DNA of 64,000 bases from Nonomuraea fuscirosea (GTDB lineage Bacteria; Actinomycetota; Actinomycetes; Streptosporangiales; Streptosporangiaceae): assembly GCF_003001935.1 (NCBI RefSeq), contig NZ_PVNG01000009.1, positions 248,001 to 312,000 on the forward strand, given 5' to 3'. A program made the position numbers and the translations under genes. The notes below the pieces were generated by a model that was given only the letters and a program-made list of their open reading frames with translations, searched no databases and had not been told where the DNA came from. Positions 40,882 through 47,741 of the stretch are shown here, in pieces (position 1 is the first letter of the stretch; every line of letters starts with the position of its first letter).

Positions 40882-41634
40882 ATGGCGGACGGACGGTCAC
40901 TGCCCCCCGTGCTGCAGCGGATGTGGGGCCGCGAGCCCGCGCCGCGCAGGGGGCCGCGGCCACGGCTCGACCTGACCATGATCACCGCCGCCGCCGTCGA
41001 GATCGCCGACGCGGACGGGCTGGCCGGCGTCTCCATGAGCAGCGTGGCCGGGCGGGTCGGGGTCGCGACCACCGCCCTCTACCGCTACGTGGCCAGCAAG
41101 GACGACCTGCTCACGTCGATGGCCGACGGCGTGGTGCCCGCCCCGCCCGACCCGGCGGGCCTGCCCTGGCGCGACTACCTCGCCGTGTGGACCAGAGCCC
41201 AGCGCGACATCGTGCTCGATCACCCCTGGCTGCTGGCCGTCACCCGCTTCGCACCGCCCCTGGGCCCGCGCCGGCTGCTCTGGCTGGACCGGGCACTGAC
41301 CGCGCTCGACGGCACGGGCCTCGACGACGGCGAGAAGATCAACGTGGCGAGCAGCCTGACCGGCTACGCGCTGACCGACGCGGCACTCACGCACACGCTC
41401 GCCTCGGGCTCTCCCGAGCTGGTGGACAGCGGGATCGAGGGCGCCACCGCGTACGGGGAGGTGCTGGCCGAGGTGCTCGACCCGGAGACCTATCCCGCCC
41501 TGTCGGCGGCCATGCGCTCGGGCGTCATGGGCGGCGCCGAGGGCTGGACGGACGCCGACGACTTCCGCTTCGGCCTCGACCTGCTGCTCGACGGCATCGA
41601 GCAACTGATCGCACGGCGCGCCTCGGGCCGGTGA
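40882..41634 (+). CDS. TetR family regulator (TetR_C-type)
   Basis: The 250-residue protein has an N-terminal extension (RMWGREPAPRRGPRPRLDL) typical of TetR_C actinobacterial regulators. The helix-turn-helix (ITAAAVEIADADGLAGVSMSSVAGRVGVATTALYRYVASKDDL, about residues 34-76) and a helical ligand domain follow. The divergent DrrAB-like exporter is its expected target. AAGGAGG seven bases before ATG 40882 fixes the start. Confidence 0.9.
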   Translation: MADGRSLPPVLQRMWGREPAPRRGPRPRLDLTMITAAAVEIADADGLAGVSMSSVAGRVGVATTALYRYVASKDDLLTSMADGVVPAPPDPAGLPWRDYLAVWTRAQRDIVLDHPWLLAVTRFAPPLGPRRLLWLDRALTALDGTGLDDGEKINVASSLTGYALTDAALTHTLASGSPELVDSGIEGATAYGEVLAEVLDPETYPALSAAMRSGVMGGAEGWTDADDFRFGLDLLLDGIEQLIARRASGR

Positions 41635-41908
41635 CGCCGGAGGGGCGTAGTTGCTCGGTGAGCAGACGGCGGACCCGCTCGGGGCCGATCCTGCCCGGTG
41701 AGACGTCAGCCCCTGAGCGCCCCGGTCCGGAGGTGCGTGCCCTCTGGGGCGCCTGTTTCTATGACGCTGTCCAGGAGCTCTGGGGGCGGCCCGAGGAGAC
41801 GTGGGCGTCGCCGGGGTCGATGGACGAGCAGCGCGGGGACGTTCCCCTGAGACCTTTGCCGGCGATGGCAGGGGTCAGGCGTCGGACGGGTGCCGGCGAT
41901 GGTGGGGG
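41635..41908. other. Intergenic stretch with 34-bp tandem repeat
   Basis: These 274 bases separate convergent genes. Two 34-bp units (41857-41890 and 41891-41924, TGCCGGCGATGG...CGTCGGACGGG) run into the zinc-ribbon gene; the second contains that gene's last codons and stop. The remainder has no protein-like frame. Confidence 0.7.
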
Positions 41909-42268
41909 TCAGGCGTCGGACGGGTCGCGGAGGGCGAGGGCCTCGGCGTCGGTCAGTCCCTTGCGGGCGGCCACTCGCCGGCGCGCCCGTACCTGCGCGC
42001 TCGTGCGAGGGCGGAACTTGGGCTCCTGGCCGCATCCGCACGGCTCGAACCCCTCGTACCGCAGCCCGGCCGCCAGCACGGCGGCCACGGCCCGCCAGCC
42101 GCGCTCGTCACCCCGGCGCGGCGCGGCGAAGTCGTGACCGGCGAAGAGCATCGGCTTTCGGCAGCGGACACAGCGGCTCTCACCCGAGCGCCACGGCTGC
42201 TTGCAACTGCGGCGACAGGGGACGCACACGTAGTGGACCTTGTAGTGGACCTCGGCGTAGGTGCACAT
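41909..42268 (-). CDS. Small zinc-ribbon protein
   Basis: The 119-residue basic protein has two CxxC knuckles (VCVPCRRSCKQ and RCVRCRKPM, about residues 15-42) and a later EPCGCGQEPKFRPRT, so it likely binds one or two zinc ions. The middle AGHDFAAPRRGDERGWRAV matches a small actinobacterial family that databases often mislabel as deoxyxylulose-5-phosphate synthase; nothing here supports that enzyme. A nucleic-acid-binding role is possible. The start at ATG 42268 removes an unlikely leader. The MerR gene lies 75 bases upstream. Confidence 0.75.
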   Translation of the reverse strand: MCTYAEVHYKVHYVCVPCRRSCKQPWRSGESRCVRCRKPMLFAGHDFAAPRRGDERGWRAVAAVLAAGLRYEGFEPCGCGQEPKFRPRTSAQVRARRRVAARKGLTDAEALALRDPSDA

Positions 42269-42343
42269 GAACGCCAGGCTACCGGCCGGACGATCACGAC
42301 CGCAGGCCGTTTTCCGGCACCCGGCCGCTCCCATGGGCCGGCG

Positions 42344-42742
42344 TCATGACCGGTTCGACGCCGGTGTGGAGTGGGGATCGCGCTGGCGCAAGGCGGAGGT
42401 GAGCATGGTGTCGAGCGCCTGCTGGGACGTCCGCAGGCGGTCGATCTCGGCGGCGATGCGCTGCTGTTCATGCCGCAGGTCGGTGACCATCCCGGGGCAG
42501 CCGGTCGGGACCATCCGTTCGCCGTCGTCGTCGTGCACGCAGTCCAGCAGGCGGGCGATGACGGCGGTCGGCAGGCCGGCGGCGAGCATCGCGCGGATGT
42601 GGCGCACGCCGGCCACGTCCGCCTCCGTGTACTCGCGGTAGCCGTTGGGCAGCCGCCGGGGCCGCAGCAACCCCTGCTCCTCGTAGTAGCGCAACAACCG
42701 CCTGCTCACCCCGGTCTCGCGCGCCAGGTCGCCGATCTTCAT
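42344..42742 (-). CDS. MerR family transcriptional regulator
   Basis: The 132-residue protein begins with the MerR winged helix (MKIGDLARETGVSRRLLRYYEEQGLLRPRRLPNGYREY, residues 1-38). A coiled coil (about 90-118) and two Cys (DCVHDD and PTGCPGM) separated by a short loop follow, which could sense metal or redox state. It is divergent from an SDR gene, and the 79 bases between them contain a textbook MerR promoter (next entry). Homologues often pair with oxidoreductase genes. Confidence 0.9.
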   Translation of the reverse strand: MKIGDLARETGVSRRLLRYYEEQGLLRPRRLPNGYREYTEADVAGVRHIRAMLAAGLPTAVIARLLDCVHDDDGERMVPTGCPGMVTDLRHEQQRIAAEIDRLRTSQQALDTMLTSALRQRDPHSTPASNRS

Positions 42743-42751
42743 GCGTTCGCC

Positions 42752-42783
42752 TTGACCTTCACATCGATGTGACGCCTTACCGT
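42752..42783 (+). promoter_or_regulatory. MerR-type promoter of the SDR gene with perfect 14-bp palindrome
   Basis: TTGACC (42752-42757) and TACCGT (42778-42783) form a -35/-10 pair with a 20-base spacer (19 to TTACCG). The perfect palindrome TCACATCGATGTGA (42759-42772) lies inside the spacer. An over-long spacer with a central dyad is the hallmark of MerR activation by DNA untwisting. Confidence 0.7.
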
Positions 42784-42821
42784 CCCGACTGTCAGTCGCA
42801 ACAACGTCAAGGAGGAGATCG

Positions 42822-43451
42822 ATGCCGGGAGCGGTCATCATCGGGGCGGGTCCGGGAATCGGGCGGTCCGTCGCCCGCCGGTTCGCGAAGGAAGGACTGC
42901 GGGTGGCTCTCGTCTCCCGTACCGGCGGCACCCTCGGCCTGGAGGGGGCGCTCGCGTACCGGGCCGACAGCGCGAACGAGGACGAACTGCGCGCCGCACT
43001 CGACGCGGCGGCGGGGGAGCTCGGGACGCCGGACGTCGTGGTCTACAACGCCGCGATCATCCGCCGCGACTCGCCGGCGGAGGCGAGCGCCCGCGTGCAG
43101 CTCGACGCGTGGGCGGTCAACGTGGTCGGCGCGCTGGTCACGGCCGCGCACGTGGCCCCCGCGATGGCCACACGGGGCGGCGGCACGTTCATCGTGACGG
43201 GCGGCATGCCCGAGCCCAAGGCCGGCTACGTCAGCCTCTCCCTCGGCAAGGCGGGCGTGCGCACGCTGGTGGCCTTGCTGGACGAGGAGTACGGACCATC
43301 CGGCGTCCACGCGGCCAGCGTCACCGTCGCCGGCCCCGTCGGCCCCGGCACGGACTTCGACCCCGACGACATCGCCGAGCACTACTGGCGCCTGCACACG
43401 CAGCCGCGCGAACGGTGGGAACGGGAAGTCCTCCACGACGGCACCACGTAG
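42822..43451 (+). CDS. SDR family protein lacking the catalytic tyrosine
   Basis: The 209-residue protein has an SDR Rossmann start (IIGAGPGIGRSVARRFAKEG, residues 6-25) and NAAII in place of NNAG. At the active site, where YxxxK is expected, it reads LSLGK within YVSLSLGKAGVRTL: the Lys is kept but the residue four before it is Leu, so the normal proton donor is missing. Similar variants exist in families next to MerR genes. It may be non-catalytic or use another residue. GGAGGAG lies before the ATG. Expression is likely under the divergent MerR protein. Confidence 0.82.
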   Translation: MPGAVIIGAGPGIGRSVARRFAKEGLRVALVSRTGGTLGLEGALAYRADSANEDELRAALDAAAGELGTPDVVVYNAAIIRRDSPAEASARVQLDAWAVNVVGALVTAAHVAPAMATRGGGTFIVTGGMPEPKAGYVSLSLGKAGVRTLVALLDEEYGPSGVHAASVTVAGPVGPGTDFDPDDIAEHYWRLHTQPRERWEREVLHDGTT

Positions 43452-43820
43452 GAGCGGAACGGCTGGCTGGGGGTTGTTCGGTGAGTGGTGTGTACGTGGT
43501 CTGGGCGATTCGCGGGTCCACCTGCTGGGCGATCCGGTTCCCAGCGGGGGCTGCGACCACAGGCGGGCCGGCTCCGCCGAGGCGTAGCGGCCGGCCAGGT
43601 TCGGTGGTGCACATGGCCAACGGCTGGACGACTGACCGGAGACCGGTAGAGCAGGGTGCCGCCTTGCGGACGTGGCTGTCTTCGAGCGGGTTCAGCGGCC
43701 GGCGGGGGGCTTGGTGGTTCGTGTGGCCAGCCGCTGGACGACTGACGGGAGACCGGTAGAACAGCGCGCCGCCTTGCGGGCGCGGTTGTTCTGAAGCGGT
43801 TTCTGCGGCCGGTGGTGGGG
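43452..43820. other. Intergenic region with a 110-bp duplicated element
   Basis: The 369 bases between two convergent genes contain no believable gene. The right half is two copies of a 110-bp element (next entry). The left part has short GC-rich hairpin sequences without T-runs. Confidence 0.65.
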
Positions 43821-43830
43821 TCAGGTGGTG
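43614..43830. repeat. 110-bp direct repeat reaching the GNAT stop codon
   Basis: Copy A (43614-43723) and copy B (43724-about 43830) share TGGACGACTGAC, GGAGACCGGTAGA and CGCCGCCTTGCGG blocks. Copy B ends over the stop codon of the GNAT gene. Each copy holds a GC-rich hairpin near CGCCTTGCGGGCG. It could be a tail duplication or a small dispersed element. Confidence 0.75.
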
Positions 43831-44987
43831 AGTTTCCAGAACCAGCCGAGGGGACGCAGGCCCAGTCGTTGTGCCACTCGCTGGGAGGAGTGGTTGTCGG
43901 CGCTCGTGCTGTAGAACAACCGGAGTCCGGGCAGCATCCCGGCCCAGACGGCGGTGGTGGCGGCGGCGTAGCCTCGGCCCCGGTACGCGGGTGCGGTCCA
44001 GGTGCCGGCCTCGGCTCCGGCCGGGGTCAGGCGGGCGGTGTGGCAGAGGGCCGCCACCTCGCCGTCCTCGACGATCATCGCCCAGGGTGCGCCCTCGCCG
44101 CCGCTGACGAGTTCGTCCCACTCGTCGGGGTCCCAGCCCTCGGCCCGCAGCGGACGTACGAGTGCGGCGTGCGCGGGCTCGTCCGACCTGAGCACGTCCA
44201 CGGGGACGTCGTAGCGGACGGGTGGCGTCACCAGATAGCTCGGCCCGCCCGACACCGCCACCCCGTCGCCGCCCAGCAATGCCCGGCAAGCCTCCAGCAC
44301 GCCAGGCACCGCCCCGAATGCCGCTGTCCCGGACGCCGCCTTGATCGTTGTCTTGCGCTCCGCCCCGATGGCTGTACCGGGCGTCGTCCCCGTGGCCGTT
44401 CCGATGGCCGTACTGGGTGTCGTTCTGATGGTTGTCCCGGGCGTTGTATCGATTGCCGTCTCGGATGTCGCCCCGAAGGCCGTCTCGGGCGCTGTCCCGG
44501 CGGCTGCCTCGGACGCCGTCCCGATGGCTGCACGGGATGCCCTTCCCAGGGCTGCTCCGGGCGTCGTCCCCGAGGTTGTCTCGGGCGCATCTCCGGAGAC
44601 TGCCTCGTCCGCTGTCTCGTTGGCCGTCTCAGACGCTGGCCCTGAGGTTGCCTCGGAGGTCGTCTTGCTGGCTGCTCCGAGTGGCGTCTTGGGCGTGGCT
44701 CTGGAGTTTGACTCGGGTGCTGTGCCAGAGGGTGTTTCGAGTATGGCCTCGTCAGGTGGCTGGGGTGTTGGTGTGGTGGCGAGGGTCAGGAGGGCTTGGG
44801 CGAGGGGGGCGGGTAGCTGGCGGGAGACGGCGGCGGTCAGGCCGTCGGCTGCCACGGCTATCACCATGGACTCCGGGCCGGGGAGGCGGCCCTGCTCGTC
44901 GAGTTGCCAGATGACGCCCAGCTCGATCCGGAGGAGGTCGGTGTCTGATGGGTTGTCGGGCGGCGGAGTCGTGGACACCTCAGGCAT
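43821..44987 (-). CDS. GNAT N-acetyltransferase with long tetrapeptide-repeat insertion
   Basis: The 388-residue protein splits into three parts. Residues 1-75 are a small N-terminal domain (DLLRIELGVIWQLDEQGRL). Residues about 78-205 are low-complexity Thr/Ala/Ser/Glu/Gly in four-residue steps (TPSG, TAPE, TTSE, TASE, TTPG, TAIG). Residues about 210-388 form a GNAT domain with the CoA loop AYRGRGYAAATT and LFYSTSADNHSSQRVAQRLGL. The insertion is encoded by a 12-bp minisatellite. TAAGCT six bases before ATG 44987, inside the tail of the preceding gene, suggests a leaderless transcript. The substrate is unknown. Confidence 0.85.
   Translation of the reverse strand: MPEVSTTPPPDNPSDTDLLRIELGVIWQLDEQGRLPGPESMVIAVAADGLTAAVSRQLPAPLAQALLTLATTPTPQPPDEAILETPSGTAPESNSRATPKTPLGAASKTTSEATSGPASETANETADEAVSGDAPETTSGTTPGAALGRASRAAIGTASEAAAGTAPETAFGATSETAIDTTPGTTIRTTPSTAIGTATGTTPGTAIGAERKTTIKAASGTAAFGAVPGVLEACRALLGGDGVAVSGGPSYLVTPPVRYDVPVDVLRSDEPAHAALVRPLRAEGWDPDEWDELVSGGEGAPWAMIVEDGEVAALCHTARLTPAGAEAGTWTAPAYRGRGYAAATTAVWAGMLPGLRLFYSTSADNHSSQRVAQRLGLRPLGWFWKLTT
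44325..44755 (-). repeat. 12-bp minisatellite inside the GNAT gene
   Basis: More than 30 degenerate 12-bp units (plus-strand type GTCTCGGGCGCT, GTCCCGGATGTC, GTCTCGGACGCC) keep an exact 12-bp step. On the coding strand they give tetrapeptides. Because the array is stop-free it also opens long meaningless frames on the plus strand. Confidence 0.85.
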
Positions 44988-44991
44988 CTGA

Positions 44992-46080
44992 TCAGCTTAG
45001 GAAATCGGTGGCGGCGACCAGGGTGAAGGGGATGGTGGCGGCCACCCGGCCGTTGACGATCACGTCGAGCTCTCTGGCGCCCGGTGGCTCGTCGCGGGTC
45101 GTGACCGGGCGGAAGGAGTGGCTCTTGCGTACGGTGAACGTGTCGCCCGGGCCGGCCGCCTCCCGCTGGCCCAGGTGGAAGACGCGGCGCGAGCCCGTGC
45201 GTCTGACGGCGTATTTCAGCAGCACCGGCCCGGCCGCGCCCGCCGTGACCGTGACGGTGAAGCCCAGTTTCCCGCCCACGGGCACGGTGTCGGCCTCCAG
45301 GACCAGCCCCTCGACCGCGCCGCTGCCCGGCGTGGCTCCCACCAGGGTCAGCGCCTCGGGGTGGCCGGAGCGCAGCAGGCCGCGTACCGCATGGCGAAGG
45401 ACCTTCTCCACGTGGGAGCCGCCGTCGGAGCGCCAGCGCGCCAGCAGCCGGATCGCCGCCTCCGGGTGGTCCTTGGCCAGGTCGTTGACGTGGTTGGCGA
45501 CCGAGCGGCGGACGTATTCGCTCGGGTCGTCGCGCAGCCGGTCGAGCAGGGGCAGGGTCGGCCCAGGCGTCATCAGCCAGCCGACCCGCCCGGCCCAGGG
45601 CAGCCGGGGACGCGAGCCCTCGGACGCCAGCCGTCTCAGGTGCTCGTCCGGTGACTCCGCCCAGCCGTACATGATCTTCAACGCGTCGTCGCGATAACGC
45701 TCCAGATAGGGGCGTACGGCGAACTCGCCCGTGGCGTGAGGGGTCAGCACGGCCAGCGTGTCCATCGCCTCGTGCAGGTGGTCGAGGCCCCTGCCCGCCG
45801 TGTGCTCGGTGGCGGGCCAGCCGCTCCACATGTCCAGCCGCGGCCCCGACCGGACGCACTCGCGGACCAGCTCGGCCGCCTCCGGATAGGGGAGGGGCAG
45901 GGCGTCGTGGAGCGCCGTGGCGACGTGGGTGACGCGCGCCTTGAGCTCCAGCCCGTCGAGCCCGGCCAGGGCCTGCTCGACGAACCGGTCGCGGGGGAAG
46001 CGGCCCCAGGCCGCGGCCAGCCCGTCGGCCAGCACCGACACGGACTGGAGGTTGATCATTTCTTTCAGAGGTTGAGCCAC
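44992..46080 (-). CDS. DNA alkylation repair protein-like (AlkC/AlkD HEAT-repeat)
   Basis: The 362-residue protein is built of helical HEAT-like repeats (about residues 20-250), including EFAVRPYLERYRDDALKIMYGWAESPDEHLRRLASEGSRPRLPWA and DDPSEYVRRSVANHVNDLAKDHP, which match the AlkC-type DNA alkylation repair family. The C-terminal 110 residues form an all-beta, Ig-like domain (GKLGFTVTVTAGAAGPVLLKYAVR), as in AlkC proteins. It probably excises alkylated bases. GTG 46080 lies six bases after CACAGT; ATG 46059 is an alternative start. The GNAT gene follows four bases later. Confidence 0.85.
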   Translation of the reverse strand: MAQPLKEMINLQSVSVLADGLAAAWGRFPRDRFVEQALAGLDGLELKARVTHVATALHDALPLPYPEAAELVRECVRSGPRLDMWSGWPATEHTAGRGLDHLHEAMDTLAVLTPHATGEFAVRPYLERYRDDALKIMYGWAESPDEHLRRLASEGSRPRLPWAGRVGWLMTPGPTLPLLDRLRDDPSEYVRRSVANHVNDLAKDHPEAAIRLLARWRSDGGSHVEKVLRHAVRGLLRSGHPEALTLVGATPGSGAVEGLVLEADTVPVGGKLGFTVTVTAGAAGPVLLKYAVRRTGSRRVFHLGQREAAGPGDTFTVRKSHSFRPVTTRDEPPGARELDVIVNGRVAATIPFTLVAATDFLS

Positions 46081-46279
46081 GCGGCAACTGTGCCAGGCGG
46101 CACCGACAATTCATCGACCTGATCGATCTGATTGATCTGGCTGCGGCCGGGGCCGGCGCATCGCTGTCGTCGTCGATCCTCAGGAGCCGTTTGGCAACCG
46201 GTGCTCACTCGCCGTCGATCAGCGGGTGCTGTCCACTGCCGGTGATCAGTCGTCGTCGCCGGTGATCGGCGGGCGTCGG

Positions 46280-46786
46280 TCAGGCGTCGTCGCGCAGGCG
46301 GGTGAAGTAGTCCTGCATGGACGGGTAGTAGGCGTCGAAGCCGGGAGCGGGTGAGCCGTCGCGGGAGGCGACGAGGAGGTCCAGGTAGTACTCCCAGCCG
46401 GGGCCGATGTCGCCGATCCCGTCCTCCGATTCCAGGTGCTGGACGAAGCGCAGCTCGGTCACGCCCTCCTGCTCGGTCAGCAGCAGTTCGAGGTGCCAGG
46501 CGCCGGCGTCGTCGAGCGAGGAGATCGCCAGCCGGCGCGGTGGCTCGCACGCGTCGATGCGCATGTCGTACCAGGGCATCTGTTCCTCGTAACGCAGCTG
46601 CACCTTGATCGTGTTGCCGGGCGCCGCGTCGCCCTCCCACGGGCCGAACCAGCGGGCCGTGCGGTCGGACTCGGTGATGCTGGCCCACACGTCCTCGGCG
46701 GGCGCGCGGAAGGTCCTGGTGAGGACGAGGTCGCTGCCTTCCTCCGTGCGGAACAGTCTGCCTGTGGGGATGGGGCTCGGGCTCAT
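46280..46786 (-). CDS. SRPBCC / AHSA1-like domain protein
   Basis: The 168-residue protein has the AHSA1 pattern: LVLTRTFRAPAEDVWASITESDRTARWFGPWEGD near the start and LRFVQHLESEDGIGDIGPGWEYYLDLL near residue 125. These START-like cup folds bind hydrophobic ligands. The start overlaps the ArsR stop (ATGA). ArsR plus SRPBCC is a very common pair in actinobacteria, with the regulator controlling both. After the stop, imperfect GATCACCGGC/GATCGACGG repeats fill much of 46081-46279. Confidence 0.9.
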   Translation of the reverse strand: MSPSPIPTGRLFRTEEGSDLVLTRTFRAPAEDVWASITESDRTARWFGPWEGDAAPGNTIKVQLRYEEQMPWYDMRIDACEPPRRLAISSLDDAGAWHLELLLTEQEGVTELRFVQHLESEDGIGDIGPGWEYYLDLLVASRDGSPAPGFDAYYPSMQDYFTRLRDDA

Positions 46787-47181
46787 GCCGAGTGTTCCTC
46801 TCTGTCGGTCGTGCCACTTGTGCTGCTCGGACTGCTGGTCCTGCTCGTGCCGGCGGTGTCGCGGCGTTCGCGGCGGGTCCGGTAGACCTCGGTCTCCAGC
46901 GCGTCGAAGCGGTGCTCCCAGCCGGACGGGCGCACGAACGCCGCCAGCCAGGCGACGAGCTCGGTGAACGGCTCCGGGTCGAGCGTGTAGAAGCGCTGCC
47001 TGCCGACGAGCTCGTCGCGGACCAGCCCGCTCTCCCGCAGCACCCGAAGGTGGCGGCTCACGGCGGGTCTGCTGATCGCGAACTGCCCGGCGAGTTCGCC
47101 CGCGGTGAGCCGTCCGTCTCTGAGCAGTACGAGGATCCGCCGCCGCACCGGATCCGCGATCGCTCCCGCTACCTCGTCCAC
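46783..47181 (-). CDS. ArsR family transcriptional regulator
   Basis: The 132-residue protein begins VDEVAGAIADPVRRRILVLL and has the ArsR winged helix (LTAGELAGQFAISRPAVSRHLRVLRESGLVRDELVGRQRFYTL). No metal-binding Cys pair is present, so it is of the SRPBCC-linked type. I chose GTG 47181 because TACGCT (-10) lies six bases upstream and homologues start with MDEV-AL-DP-RR-IL; GTG 47199 would place the start codon inside the operator. The C-terminal tail is Ser/Thr-rich and likely disordered. It is coupled to the SRPBCC gene. Confidence 0.9.
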   Translation of the reverse strand: MDEVAGAIADPVRRRILVLLRDGRLTAGELAGQFAISRPAVSRHLRVLRESGLVRDELVGRQRFYTLDPEPFTELVAWLAAFVRPSGWEHRFDALETEVYRTRRERRDTAGTSRTSSPSSTSGTTDREEHSA

Positions 47182-47182
47182 C

Positions 47183-47214
47183 CGGAAAGCGTAACTCACT
47201 GGTTACGCTTTCCG
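47183..47214 (-). promoter_or_regulatory. ArsR operator: perfect 13-bp inverted repeat over the promoter
   Basis: Arms CGGAAAGCGTAAC (47183-47195) and GTTACGCTTTCCG (47202-47214) are perfect and flank six bases. The -10 (TACGCT, 47188-47193 on the minus strand) and the predicted transcription start are inside it. Binding of the ArsR dimer here would shut off its own operon. Confidence 0.8.
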
Positions 47215-47741
47215 CCAGAGGATATCCAGGCATTCGGTCGGTACGCGACAAGTCACGCCAAGGCGGGCACCTCGCGTCGGAGCTTGTCGGGCCAGGGAAG
47301 AGCGCCATGACGTCGCGGGGCACACGGGTGGCTCATGGGTGGGGGCGGCCAGGCCCCGCAAGGGGGCTGCTCGAAGCCGGGCGGCACTTCGGCGCGTCGC
47401 GATGGACCACACGAAGACGGCACGCGGCGACGGGTCGGACAACACGGCGGGTGGCGAGGGTATGTGTGCCGCTTCGTCGCGAGCCGACGGGCCCGGGCGG
47501 CGGTAGGCGAGGGCGGGGCGTGCGGCGGTGGGGCAGTGGCGGGGCGTGCGGCGGGCAGGGCGCGGTGCGGAGCGGGCGCGGTCGTCAGGGACGTCCGCGC
47601 CCTCGCGTTCCGCACCGGCGACGGTCCCGTCCCGTTGCCGGTCCAGGACCATCGCCGGTCCAGGACCGTCGCCGGTTCCGCGCCTTCGCCTGCCGGTCCC
47701 GTCGCCGCGCCGGCCCTCGCCGCCGCGCGGTGGGCCGAGCC
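47215..47741. other. Non-coding region with 17-bp tandem repeat
   Basis: About 530 bases without a convincing gene; every open frame is Arg/Pro/Ala-rich. A 17-bp unit, GCCGGTCCAGGACC(A/G)TC, is repeated at 47637, 47654 and, diverged, 47671. Its period is not a multiple of three and each unit contains the palindrome GGTCCAGGACC. The function is unknown. Confidence 0.6.

Noticed and set aside
41909..42268. Annotation of the zinc-ribbon protein as deoxyxylulose-5-phosphate synthase
   Set aside because: At 119 residues with CxxC knuckles it cannot be that large thiamine enzyme; this is a known type of database mislabel.
43614..43830. Insertion sequence remnant
   Set aside because: No terminal inverted repeats, target duplication or transposase fragment could be seen.
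44341..44991. Plus-strand frames over the GNAT gene with Val/Ala/Ser repeats
   Set aside because: They are open only because the 12-bp repeat has no stops in several frames; the flanking GNAT domain is on the minus strand.
47253..47615. 120-residue minus-strand frame between the ArsR operon and nadE
   Set aside because: Pro/Arg/Ala-rich with no motif and no ribosome site; the region looks non-coding.
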